Shown: positions 8,174 through 17,859 of the stretch, in pieces
How the letters are laid out: each line of letters begins with the position of its first letter
Numbering within the stretch: position 1 is the stretch's first letter
Assembly: GCA_037447655.1 (NCBI GenBank)
Contig: JBBHKE010000716.1
Location: forward strand, 128,798 to 164,827
Reading direction: 5' to 3'
DNA: 36,030 bases
Source of the DNA: Zygnema cylindricum
Lineage: Eukaryota > Streptophyta > Zygnematophyceae > Zygnematales > Zygnemataceae
The notes under the pieces: generated by a model
Seen by the model: the letters and a program-made list of their open reading frames with translations, nothing else
Databases searched by the model: none
What the model was told of the DNA's origin: nothing
Position numbers and translations under genes: made by a program

Positions 8174-10410
8174 AAAAAAAGGAGTTGCAAGAAAGAGTTT
8201 ACACAATTCAAAAATAAAAAAAAACATTACAAAAAAAAAGAAAACTAAAAAAAAAAACGAAGTTAAACCTCGGCCAATCAAAATGCTTTAAAAAATTGAA
8301 AAAACTCACTCTATCTGTCCACACAGCCATTAACATTTTTCGGAAGGGGGGAAGGGGGAGGGGGAGGGGGAGGGGGAGGGGGAGGGGGGGGGGGGAGGGG
8401 GAGGGGGAGGGGGAGGGGGAGGGGGAGGGGGAGGGGTAGGGGGAGGGGGAGGGGGAGGGGGAGGGAGAGGGAGAGGGAGAGGGGGAGGGAGAGGGAGAGG
8501 GAGAGGCAGAGGCAGAGGCAGAGGGAGAGGGAGAGGCAGAGGCAGAGGGAGAGGGAGAGGGAGGGGGAGGGGGAGGGAGGGGGAGGGAGAGGGGGAGGGG
8601 GAGGGGGAGGGGGAGGGGGAGGGGGAGGGGGAGGGGGAGGGAGAGGGAGGGAGAGGGGGAGGGGGAGGGGGAGGGGGAGGGGGAGGGGGAGGGGGAGGGA
8701 GAGGGAGAGGGGGAGGGAGAGGGAGAGGGAGAGGCAGAGGCAGAGGCAGAGGGAGAGGTAGAGGCAGAGGCAGAGGGAGAGGGAGAGGGAGACAAAACAA
8801 AAGTTAAAACCAAGTCCAGTTTTCAGTTCAATTATCAGTTCCGTACCTCGACGTGACGAACTTGGACAGTAGTGGGAGGAGGAGGAGGAACTCCTCTGGG
8901 GACCGGAAGAGTGGGACGAACAGAAACCGAAGGAGTGGGCATAGGAGGGAGAGGAATGGGATCTCCCGGTTTCCACCCAGGAGGGGGTGGAGGGAGAGCT
9001 CCCAGTTCGGGAAGGAGAGTGATAGGATCTCCCGGTTTCCATCCAGGTGGAGGCCTGGGAGGAACCGGTACCCCATTTAAACCCTCTTTTTTTACTCCTC
9101 CTAAAGGGGTAGTAGGAGCTCCTTGTCCTCCTCCTACTCCTACCTCTTGTGTGAGAGGAGGGAAAGACTCCTTCGGTTGGGTTAGGGTTCCCGGAATTAG
9201 GGTTTCTGGTACGAGAGGTTTTGAATTTAGGGTTTCTGGAATTAGGGTTTCTTCCGTAGTATCTATTGGTTTCGGTACTCCGAGATCCTCGTCTGTAAAT
9301 TGGTACAAGGCGGAGGCTCTCATTTGTTCATCTTGAGGGAGGGGAGGGAGAGCTCCCAGTAACCCTAAACCCTGAGCAAATTCCGGTGGTGCAAATGTGG
9401 TATAACTTATTTTATGAGCATACGAAATGAGTTCCTTTACATCTACTACACATCGTTCACCTTCTCTCTCTCCTCCTCTTTCTCCTCCTTTTTCTCCTTC
9501 CTTTCCTCCTCTCTCTCCTCCTCCCTCTCCTCTCTCTCCTCCGTCGCCTCCTCTCGCAATGATTCCCTTTCCTCTCTCCCCGCCTCCCTCTACTCTCTCT
9601 TTTTCCCCTTCTGCTGTTTCTGCTCTCTCTCTCTCTCGCTCTCTCCCTTTTGAGATGTCTTCGTTCGGAAAACTGTCATTCAAAGAAGAGAAATTTGTCT
9701 GCTCTTTTGTTTTTTTAAATTTGTTTTTCCATAAATATTTGTATTCTTGGTAATCATCCAAAGTATTTTCCAAAAGGAGTTGAGAATCTCGAAGACGTTT
9801 TGCAAATTGTCGTAAAGAGGTCGAAACACCCATTTTTTTGGAAATCAAAAACTGTCTCTCTCTCTCTCCTTCCTGTCAACGTTTTAAAAGGCAAAAAAAA
9901 AAAAAAAAAAAATCACTCTGAATGATTAAAGATATGTTCTAGGTCATAAAACCGAACCCTTAACCTCAAAAAACCCAAAAAAAAACTCAAAAAAAACCTA
10001 AACATGAGCCTTTCTAGAAGAAACTTTGAAAATTCAGGCAAAGAAACCTAACCAACTAACCCGGAATAAACCCTTAAACCCTCTAAAAAACCCTTAAAAA
10101 CTCGAAAAAACCCTAAAAACCTTTTAAAACCCTCAAAAAACCCCAATAGGTGTCAAAGTACAGAGATTAGTGTTGAGCATTGTCAATTGGACGAAACCAA
10201 TATGTGAAATAACGGATATATAAAATTATTGGACGGCCAAGATACCGATTTTATCGATTTTTGAAAACTAAACTATTTTCCTGGCGATAATTTGCCTCCG
10301 ACCGATATTTACTGTAACATAATTTAGTGTGGATGCTTTTGTGTTTCCATTCCATTCCATTGAATTCTTCTCCATTCCCTCCTCTCAAAATATAACTCTC
10401 TCCTCTTTAT

Positions 10411-10446
<36 letters not shown>

Positions 10447-11221
10447 CTTATTTTTTTCTTTTTTTTTATTTTTTTTTTTTTTTTTTTGTTTTTTTTATGC
10501 TTTTCAATCGTAGGAGTGAAGCAGTAATTCGGTTTTTCGGGGTTGGGGTTTAAAAATATGCATACCAAAATTAGTGTGGACGATAGTGTGTGGGTTTTTG
10601 AGGTGTTGTTTTCGAAATTTAGGTGTGCAAATAATATTTTAAAAGGGTGTTTTTAGCTATTGCTGGATCTCATTCAAAACGGGGGAGGGGGAATTGATAA
10701 CTTTAGGATCAATGCGTTGGATTTACAAATGTGAAGGTGCAATATTTATGAAATTTGTTTTGCAGCACTAAAATGGAACAGGTGAAAATAATAAATAAGT
10801 AAAATAAGTAAAATGAGTAAAATAAGTGCTATAAGCAGTAAAAATAGAAATCTATGCACAAAAATACATTGACTATCCTCAACCCTAATTAAAAACATTT
10901 CGGCCAGACACTTCAAAAAAAAAACAAAAAAAAAACAAAAAGGATTCAAAAAAAAAAAAAAAATAATAATAAGAGCTTCCGTACCTGTGTACCTTGCACC
11001 TGCAAAATGGCTTCTGAAAGAAGATTTTGATGATTTTTCACCATACTAAGAATCTCTCTCACATCCGTACAGTTTCCAGGCGCTTTCGCCGCAGCTTCAG
11101 ATCCAGACAAAAATTCCTTTTGTCCTGTAGCGAAAGTTTCATTATTTTCATTCGGTTCGACAGAAACATGAGAAACTGTTTTATGAATTTCCGGATGAGT
11201 TGTTAAATTGACTGCCGCCAT
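7963..11221 (-). CDS. MED4: Mediator complex subunit 4 (MED4), complete three-exon gene
   Basis: Middle-module subunit of Mediator, the coactivator bridging transcription factors and RNA polymerase II. Exons (minus): 11221-10985, 9851-8847, 8028-7963; both introns are phase 0. The protein is 435 residues, near the plant MED4 length. Residues 1-79 (exon 1) include REILSMVKNHQNLLSEAILQ; about 86-135 form a predicted coiled coil (SLRQFAKRLRDSQLLLENTL); 148-212 are a Gly/Glu/Arg-rich linker; 213-275 are the signature block with ELISYAHKISYTTFAPPEF, LGALPPLPQDEQMRAS and DEDLGVPKP; two GWKPGDPI motifs follow near 349 and 371; the C terminus is acidic (VQVRHVE|LDLNPDLEDSES, ending SSDED). The tandem GWKPG motifs and acidic tail are plant-type. 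The gene looks intact. Both donors read GTACGG. Recognition is from remembered family sequence, not a search. Confidence 0.93.
8029..8846 (-). repeat. MED4 intron 2: giant pyrimidine intron (GGGGGA/GGGAGA repeat plus 140-bp poly-A on + strand)
   Basis: From 8344 to 8791 the + strand is almost wholly GGGGGA, GGGAGA and GGCAGA units. From 8036 to 8180 it is nearly pure A with a C at 8117 and G at 8120. The MED4 pre-mRNA thus carries about 450 nt of C/U repeat, then about 150 nt of mixed U-rich sequence, then about 140 nt of U ending at the acceptor of exon 3. Repeat lengths in the assembly may be inexact. Confidence 0.92.
8847..9851 (-). CDS. MED4: MED4 exon 2
   Basis: 1005 nt, 335 codons, acceptor GAGAGACAG|TTTTTGATT, donor GTCGAG|GTACGG. 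Holds the coiled coil, the GA-rich linker, the SYAHKISYTTFAPPEF block, a telomere-like repeated linker and both GWKPGDPI motifs. An in-frame TGA follows only after the donor. The acceptor is preceded by a short (CT)n tract. Confidence 0.92.
9179..9255 (-). repeat. Four TTAGGGTT motifs within MED4 exon 2
   Basis: TTAGGGTT occurs on the + strand at 9182, 9197, 9226 and 9242. In the MED4 frame it encodes a Pro/Glu/Thr/Leu repeat (TLIPETLNSKPLVPETLIPG) in a linker that is variable in length between species. Confidence 0.8.
9445..9650 (-). repeat. GA-rich microsatellite inside MED4 coding exon 2
   Basis: Sense-strand purine repeat coding about 65 residues of Gly, Glu and Arg (GRERERERAETAEGEKERVE...GGEREGER) between the coiled coil and the SYAHKISYTTF block. 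Plants carry an acidic/Ser linker of variable length at this point, so the expansion probably sits in a tolerant linker. No GT/AG pair suggests it is an unspliced intron. Confidence 0.8.
9852..10984 (-). other. MED4 intron 1
   Basis: 1133 bp, donor GTACGG, acceptor ACAG. Contains a degenerate telomere-like A/C-rich stretch (9957-10145, many AAACCCT/AAACCCTTAAA), an (AT)n run at 10418-10442, poly-T at 10456-10497 and poly-A near 10890-10970. No further exon is needed to restore the protein. Confidence 0.8.
10985..11221 (-). CDS. MED4: MED4 exon 1
   Basis: 237 nt, 79 codons from ATG (11221-11219): MAAVNLTTHPEIHKTVSHVS through SEAILQVQGTQ. Donor ACACAG|GTACGG. Past the donor the frame runs into a Phe run from a poly-A (+ strand) tract, confirming that the exon ends here. 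Confidence 0.85.
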
Positions 11222-11610
11222 TTTCTACTTAAAATACAGTGCGAAAAAATGTACGAAACATATATTATCGTACCGAATTATTCATGCGTCTGAAAGAAAG
11301 AAAGAAAGGGGAGAGGAGGAGAGAGGAGAGAGGAGGAGAGAGAGGACAGAGAGGAGAAAGAAAAAGGAAATCTTAAACCATAGATGTCCTATTCGTACGG
11401 ATTTGGACTTTTTTCCCAAAACTACGTAGTATTCGCTTGTTTCGTAAATTTCGTAAATTTCGTACGTTTCACACTGTACGGAAATTATACGGACATATAA
11501 AAAAAAGACGTTGCTTCATTTGCGCGCGCGTATTTTCATCTCTCCTCCACTCCGTCTTCAGAAGTTTAGATGGAAGCCGCCGTTGGAGACGCCGTAAATT
11601 CCGCCGCTCG
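11222..11610. promoter_or_regulatory. Region upstream of MED4 (presumed 5' UTR/promoter)
   Basis: Immediately 5' of the MED4 start on the minus strand. Contains GAAA/GAGAGG simple sequence (11290-11365) and a short TTTCGTAAA repeat (11437-11470). No TATA box or initiator motif was assigned. Confidence 0.35.
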
Positions 11611-12010
11611 CCGCTACAGCGCGAATCGTTATTAGTGTCAAAGTTTAAATAGCGTTGAAGAAAATTTACCGTAATTGATGCTAATTAAGAATTTGAAAAT
11701 TTTCAAAAAAAAAATGTATTCTAATTTCGGCGTTTATACTAATTTGGGAACAGCCAAAATGGAATATTCGCCGTACGATTATATACACTAGTATATGTAT
11801 TCGTACAAACTATTAGAAATCGTACGCCGTCGCGAATTTAAAATATCCGTACATGCTAACTAATTTACGTGTCAGACTAATCCCGTTTTTTTGAGCGCTC
11901 GTTCCTATGCGTGCGCGTCTGATTTAATTCATTTTTTGTAAATTTTCACTTGAAAAGGTACAGTTATGTACGGTCTGACATCGACCGTATACCACACTAT
12001 TTATATTTTG
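11611..12010. repeat. Dispersed repeat copy, partner of 1637-2020
   Basis: Starts CTACAGCGCGAATCGTTATT and ends CGTATACCACACTATTTATA. Shares terminal and internal motifs with 1637-2020, and its left end resembles the inverted repeats of the element at 23487-23709, so all may belong to one DNA-transposon family. Confidence 0.55.
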
Positions 12011-12240
12011 TTGTACTTTCGGACGTTTTGTCCTTTTGTTTTGTTTGGACGTGAATCACCTTTGACGTCATCTCACGTCAACTAAAACGTCGCAATGTGA
12101 TTCATGCTGCCGTACGATTAAGCGCCGAATGACTCAAATCCCTCTGTACCAAACCATCGTTTTTGACCTGTACAACAACATATAATTTTTTCAAGGTGAC
12201 CGCTCGAGACCCCTAAACAAAAAAGGACGCTTAAAAAAAA

Positions 12241-12836
12241 AAAAAAAACCAAACAAACCTCACCCGAAAAGAAAAGTGGCGACAAAAACAAGCAACTGTT
12301 AGAACCATACTTTACTTCCTTAGGGCGTGTCCCCATGTAACCGATATTTTGAAACGTTATTTTGGAATTTAGCGCTGATTTTACGGTGTACTTTTCAAAG
12401 TGTGCCTATGTGAATCGTTACTTGCGCGTTCATTATTTTGAATATGTGGCAACTGTACACGTCGCCAATACTTGCGAAACCCAAACTGCTGACATTTGTA
12501 GACGCCAACCGTCTCGGAACAAACTGCGGACATTTGTACGCCGCAAAGAGCTCCTGACATACTGGGACAATTGTCGACGCCAACTGTCATTTGTTGACGC
12601 CCACACGTGAACGACATAAGCAATCGCCTACGTCTACAAAATGACATTTGTAGACGCCCACAAGTGGACAACATAAGCAAACGGACAAACAATTTTTTTT
12701 TCGTGTATTCTCCCAACTGCAAAAAGACAAATGAAAACTTTTGACGCGTGCAACAAAAAAAACCAAACAAACCTCACTCGAAAAGAAAAGTGGCGACAAA
12801 AACAAGCAGTTGTTAGAACCATACTTTACTTCCTTA
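12241..12836. repeat. 82-bp direct repeats (12241-12322, 12755-12836) flanking a GGGCGTGTCCCC element
   Basis: Both copies read ...CCAAACAAACCTCAC[C/T]CGAAAAG, GTGGCGACAAAAACAAGC and AACCATACTTTACTTCCTTA with few differences; offset 514 bp. The first copy ends exactly where the dispersed element GGGCGTGTCCCCATGTAACC begins (12323). This could be a tandem duplication of an element-plus-flank unit or a very short terminal-repeat element. Confidence 0.8.
12323..12620 (+). mobile_element. Non-coding dispersed element, copy A (GGGCGTGTCCCCATGTAACC end)
   Basis: An 85-bp end is nearly identical, in inverted orientation, to 23155-23240. Similarity continues more weakly through CCTATGTGAATCGTTACTTG and AATATGTGGCAACTGT into repeats of GACATTTGTAGACGCC. 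No coding capacity. Class unknown. Confidence 0.6.
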
Positions 12837-12849
12837 TACTTTCTTTTCT

Positions 12850-13085
12850 TTTAACTTTTTCGCTTCTTTCAACCCTAAAAATTAAACATACCTTCCCTTT
12901 ACCTTTTTTCCCCATTCTTTCACCTACTTCTTATTCTAAAATTTTTATTTACCTTTCCTTTACTTCATTTTTCTCCCTTTATTCGCCTTTTGTTCACCTT
13001 AAAATTACACTTACCGTTGTTTTATTTTCTTTTCCTTTCCTTTCCTTCATCTCCTTTTTATCTTAAAAATTCTACTCACAGCTAG
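12850..13085 (-). repeat. Degenerate tandem repeat of about 60 bp with donor-like GGTAAG motifs on the minus strand
   Basis: Four units share TTAAAATT...TTACC...TTTCCTTT. On the minus strand the cores read GGTATGTT, GGTAAATA, GGTAAGTG and CTGTGAGT, all resembling 5' splice sites. No exon could be identified next to them. Confidence 0.45.
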
Positions 13086-13121
13086 AGAACAATAGAAAAA
13101 AGCCATTATCAGCTAATACTA

Positions 13122-13530
13122 CCAAGCTACCTTCCCTCCCTCCCTCCCTCTCTGTCTCTTTCCCTCCTACTTTCCCTCCCTCTCTCCCTCCTTCCCAATC
13201 TGCCCTACCTTTCTCCCAATCTCCCCTCCCTCCCTCCCTCCCTCCCAAACTGCCCTCCCTCCCTCCCAATCAATCTGCCCTCCCACCCTCCCAATCTGCC
13301 CTCCCTCCCACCATCCCTCCCTCCCTCTCACTCACGCACCCTCTTCTCACTCACCCTCCCTCACGCACCCTCTTCTCCCTCACCCTCCCTCGCTCCTTGC
13401 CTTTCCTTCTTTCTAATCTCCCCTCCCTCCCTCCCTCCCAATTCCTTCTCCCTCGCTCCCAATCTGCTCTCCCTCCCTCCCTCCCAATATGCCCCTTCTC
13501 CCCCCCCTCTCTCTCCCTCTCCCCCACCCA
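13122..13530. repeat. (CCCT)n polypyrimidine tract
   Basis: About 400 bp nearly pure C/T on the + strand (TCCC, CCCTCACTCACG, CTCCCAAT units). It ends just before CACCCATTGTAG at 13525-13536, an acceptor-like sequence in front of the coiled-coil fragment. Confidence 0.9.
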
Positions 13531-13536
13531 TTGTAG

Positions 13537-13815
13537 AGCGAAGGCTCGAATTTGAGATCAGTTCCAGGCAAGCAAGCGGATGATAAAGAGAAAAGGCAAA
13601 ATAAAAAAATGAGAATGAAAGAGAAGATCGTCTGCGGATGATAAAGAGAAAGGGAAAAATAAAAAAATGAGAATGAAAGAGAAGATCGCATGTTGTCAGT
13701 TCGCGAACTAGAGGCAAAAACTCGCGAATTAGAGGCACAAACTAAGGCAACGAAGGCAAAAAACGAGGCAATGAAACTAAGGTTGGAATGCCTTAAACAC
13801 GGTATTGATATTTAA
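13537..13815 (+). pseudogene. Possible PIF/Harbinger ORF1 (Myb/SANT-like protein) C-terminal fragment
   Basis: After the acceptor-like CATTGTAG, one frame reads SEGSNLRSVPGKQADDKEKR and NKKMRMKEKI. A 58-bp tandem duplication (13576-13633, 13634-13691) then shifts the frame. From 13690 a second frame reads MLSVRELEAKTRELEAQTKA and MKLRLECLKHGIDI, then TAA. The basic segment followed by an E/L/K coiled coil is what the C terminus of Harbinger-associated Myb-like proteins tends to look like, and a Harbinger transposase lies 1.3 kb away on the opposite strand. The DNA-binding domain is not seen. It could be some other coiled-coil protein. Confidence 0.35.
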
Positions 13816-15076
13816 AAAGGTAATTGATGAGGTATGGTTCTCAAACGCCTATAAATTTCAAAAACAAAAAAATATTCCAAAAAACAAAACATCAAACAAA
13901 TTATTTTTTTTGATGAAAAAAAACAAATGGGAGCTTATAAAATTTGCGTTGTGTTAACGAACACGTGTTGTTGAAATGCAGGTAATAAAAAAGAAAAGGC
14001 GGACAAATCAAGCTCGAATATCAATCGAATAATGGTTGTAATTTATTGGAAAACAATTACAATATGTGTTTATTAACAAACAAATATATAAACACCGTAT
14101 GAACGTTCCGACATCTAGGATACTTAGAACCAACAAAACAAACACATTATTATAGATAGTTTTTTGTTGGATTTGTTTTGTAATCTAATATATAGATAGT
14201 TTTTTGTTAGATTTGATTTGTAATCTAATATAGATGTTTAATCAACAATTTATCTAAGATGAGTTTAAAGATGCTCTTTAACTAAAGCATAATTGAAACT
14301 CCAATGGTGATTTATATTGCCATGTTCATTTACTCAGAGGGTCGGACCACTTTTTAAACCCCAAACTATCTAATCAAACAGGTTGAAAACACATTGCAAC
14401 AATTCGAGGGCATGAAAATGTTTGTATATGGTTTGTTGGGCGCACGTTGATATTTGCTACGTATAATAGCATAAAATTTGTGTATCTAATATTTTATTGA
14501 TAATTTAAAGTTTTATGGCAATCATTATACGGTATGGAGTTACCAATGGTTTGGTAGTTGTATCCAAACTTCCGCACAATAAAGTATAGAATACACATCT
14601 TTTTATTAACTTAATCGGTATGATTTTTTTTTTTAAATTAATGACTCTTTCAAGACTATAAATAAAAAACAAAAGAACAAACATACATAACTAAGAAAAC
14701 ATGCAACAATTTATGGCTATCATTATATGGTATGAAGTTGGCAATCGTTTGTAAATTTAATCCCAACTTCCGTATGCCAGTGGAGTATAGAATACACATG
14801 TTTTAAATAACTTATTCGGTATGATTTTTTTATTAGGAATTAATGACTCTTTCAAGATGCCTTTGAATAATAACAATACAAAACAGCAAGGAACAACCAG
14901 TGCATGACAAAAAAACAATACATAAAAAAGAAATAATACGACAATATAAATTCCATTCCAAATAGAATAAAATGTTGTTAAACAATTCAAACAAGCCACG
15001 TAAATCTCATTTTTTTCATTTTTGTGTGTTTGGTAAAATTCAAATGTTTCCTAATGTGACATAAAAAATCAAACCC
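13816..15076. repeat. AT-rich spacer with tandem repeats
   Basis: A 40-bp unit is repeated at 14151-14190 and 14191-14230 (TATAGATAGTTTTTTGTT...). A unit of about 198 bp is repeated at 14512-14709 and from 14710 to about 14880 (TTTATGGC[A/T]ATCATTATA...AATTAATGACTCTTTCAAGA). No gene is supported; it may be non-coding sequence of the Harbinger element. Confidence 0.7.
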
Positions 15077-16249
15077 TCATAATCTTAGCAGTTGGAGACA
15101 AATCTTTCTTTTCTCTTCGTCATCTCTGGTCTCAACATCATCGTCATTACAAAATTGATCAAATAACGCGTCTCTCGTCGTGCTTCTCCCACCTCGAGAA
15201 AATGATGTTACGTCGTTTTTAGCATCCGACATCCGAAATTGCCTCCACCACACAGGTAGTGGCCCCCCATTGAGAATTATGAAGTTGTGTAAAACACAAC
15301 ATGCCACGGCAATAGTTGGAACCATTTCCTCCTTAACCGGTATGCCCCACAATATTTCAAATCGCCTTTTTAAAACGTCGAACGCCATTTCCATACAAAC
15401 CTAGGTAATTGATAATGCTTTATCAAAAGCATTTTTCCTTACATCTCCACTATTTCTTGCTCTATACCCTTTGATCGAAAAATTGAATAGTTGATACGCA
15501 GCATCCCTAATGATCACGGGTCGAATTGTACTCCCTTAGAATTTGGTGGTTTCGTAGACAAGAGTAGATTGGGAAGGCTTGGCGAATCGTGGCGTCGTGG
15601 GTCGAGCCCGGTCGGTCACAAAAAACATCCCATAATAGAAGACGGTGATCACAAATTGTCCGAAGGGTTACATTGTGTCTTCTAAAACGATCAAAATACT
15701 CAAATGCGTTCTCTAGGGGTCGCCTGGAAAAAAATATGTGCGTCCCATGAATTACACCTCCAATTTGTGATAATCCGGTTAACTCCATAAAACCATTTAT
15801 GATTTCTTGTAACTCTCGTCCATGCGGTCGTTGAATAAAACTGGTATGAAGGGGTCCTACCAATACCAAACAAATATCTTCAGTGTACTTCGTTATTGTT
15901 GAAATCGCTATGCATAACATTCCCGGTAACGCCATTAAAGGCGTGTTGTGAGCTAAACGGTGAAGCACCACTGCACCTGCTTTGTTGATATGTATGGCAT
16001 CTCGATAGGTGGTATGTCGTTTTTGAATGAATGGTGTTAACATCAACACAAACTTTTTGAAAGTGTGTAGCCCCATATGAAAATGACTTCTCCATTGTCA
16101 CAGTCTTCATTGCCGACATTTAACCATATAGTGTTACAAATGTCGTCCCAAAAGCTAGTAGATCTAAGAAAAGTCGACCATCTTCTTCCCCTTAAGCCTA
16201 ATTTTACGCGGTTGTTAATAAAGTTTCTCCACCGTTTCCCCAGAAGCAC
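15077..16249 (-). pseudogene. PIF/Harbinger-type transposase (DDE_Tnp_4 nuclease), decayed
   Basis: DNA transposase that would excise and insert PIF/Harbinger elements. Three frames in order: 16249 to about 16075 (N terminus), 16076-15507 (core: FKKFVLMLTPFIQKR, GGVIHGTHIFFSRRP, CDRPGSTHDATIRQAFP) and 15504-15077 (VIIRDAAYQLFNFSIKGY, then MEMAFDVLKRRFEILWGIP and ACCVLHNFII). Defects: a frameshift near 16070, another near 15510, and an in-frame TAG near 15404. Family motifs are clear: GTHI, the second Asp in STHDATI about 50 residues on, and the Glu in MEMAFDVLKRRF. The first catalytic Asp (usually in DGTHI) is His here (codon near 15749). The copy cannot be active. Terminal repeats and target duplication were not located. 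Confidence 0.85.
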
Positions 16250-17859
16250 CAGTTCTAATATGACGAGAACGTATGTAAGAATTTTCCTTTTCGCAGAAGA
16301 ACGATGTTATTCTCGGGAGAAAATAGGGTCCATTCTAAAAATGGCTAATGCATATAACCTTGAAAACGAATGAGGAAACGAGGGAGTGAGGGAGATACGA
16401 AAGGAGGGAGGGAATGAGTGAGAGAGGGAGGGAAGGAGGAAGTTTTTTAACTATTTTTTCAATTATATTTTCAATATTTTTCCAAGTTTCTTTTTAGTTT
16501 ATTCTAGTTGTGCTTGAGGGTATATTCCGAGATTTTTTTTGAGCTTTTTTATCTTTTTTAAAGTTATTTTAATTGTTGTTTGAAAGAAATTTTTGTTGTG
16601 GAGAGACGAAGAGGGAGGGAGATAGAGAGAGAGGGATAAAGGGAGGGAGGGAAAGAGGGACAAAATGAGGGAGGAAGGGAGGGAAGGAGGGAGGTGTCGT
16701 GCATGTGTCAAATAACGTGAGGATGCATGCAATATCATCAGTTGTGCTCAACTTAAACCCAAATGATGAAAGATATTGTGAATGAAATAAAACGTAAAAG
16801 TGAAAAATAGATAAATACAACAACAGGCAAGGTGGAAGAAATAGAAATGTCAACGACTTAGCTGGTTATGGTTAGGTTTGTTTATTCCCCCCACTACGCC
16901 AATGGATGGCCACTAGGCCCCACGGTGTATTTATATTCCTTGCAGGAGTTATCTTATCGAGAATAATCTGAATTTATACATAAATAAAACAAATCAAAAC
17001 ATAAACAACCGAAAAACAGAAACAACAACTGAAAATGACAATATGCCCGACACTTATGAGGTTTGAGATAGCCAAACTCAAAAGATGCGCATAAGCCAAA
17101 TAGAAATAAATACACAATAACAAGAAATAAAAACAACAAATCAATAATCCCAACATCCAACTTCCACACTAATTAAAGCTCAACCACAGCCGGGAAAAAA
17201 AGTTTGTGTCGTGAGAACGCGGTCGAAATCCACCCAAAAGCACGAGAGAAGTGTAGGGAAACCATGTAGGTCTTGGCCAAAACCGTATAGATTAATATGT
17301 AAGGCTTTACTAGATATTGATAATATAATAGAAAACTAGACGCTTCACGCAAAGGCAGAAAATCGCCTCTACGCTGTCCAAGCAATTTTACAAATAAAAA
17401 GATGGCTGCAGAAAATCCTCAATACTGAAAATAAAACAATAAATAATTCCTGCACTTGAAAATTGTGACTAGGAAATAATCTAAAATGAACTAAGTAACA
17501 AAAACTACGTCTAGCGAAAACAGGCCAATCAAAGTACAGCATGCTATGTAAGTATTTGCGTCTAGTTTGGATTCAGTAAATGGGAGGCCAAAATCCTATG
17601 CCCTACGTTACAAAATCTATAACCTACAGATTAAAACCCTTCCTATCTACATGTGAATGCGTGAACCTCCAAATGGTTCATGACTTAAAATGGTTCAATC
17701 ACGTCGCTTCGTCAGAACTAACATCCGCTTTGTATGTCACTTGCGTCGACGGTCCATATGTGATGTTACGAAAATTGCATACACTGCGTAGACGATCGAG
17801 ATGCTACTCTACGCGAAATGATTAAAATTTGCTGTCAGCCGAGATTTAAAAGAATGAAA
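16250..17859. other. Gene-poor spacer
   Basis: GGGAGGGA-type purine tracts at 16370-16440 and 16590-16695; otherwise AT-rich unique sequence. Open frames here (for example 17580-17825 on the + strand) are short and unrecognised. No gene supported. Confidence 0.4.

Noticed and set aside
8036-8180. Poly-A tract as a retroposon or processed-pseudogene tail
   Set aside because: It lies at the acceptor side of MED4 intron 2 with no retrocopy or target duplication upstream of it; more simply an expanded polypyrimidine tract in sense orientation.
8208-9042. Pro/Ser/Leu-rich frames of 156-243 codons in MED4 intron 2
   Set aside because: Translations of the CCCCCT repeat in three frames; the resolved MED4 splice structure places them in an intron.
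8958-9047. Two GATCTCCCGGTTTCCA copies as a recent duplication in MED4
   Set aside because: They encode the two GWKPGDPI motifs that plant MED4 proteins generally have, so the duplication is ancestral.
8872-9336. + strand open frame over MED4 exon 2
   Set aside because: Antisense shadow of the MED4 Pro/Gly-rich exon; no family features.
15180-15404. + strand frame over the transposase 3' end
   Set aside because: Antisense shadow; the minus strand has clear DDE-family motifs.
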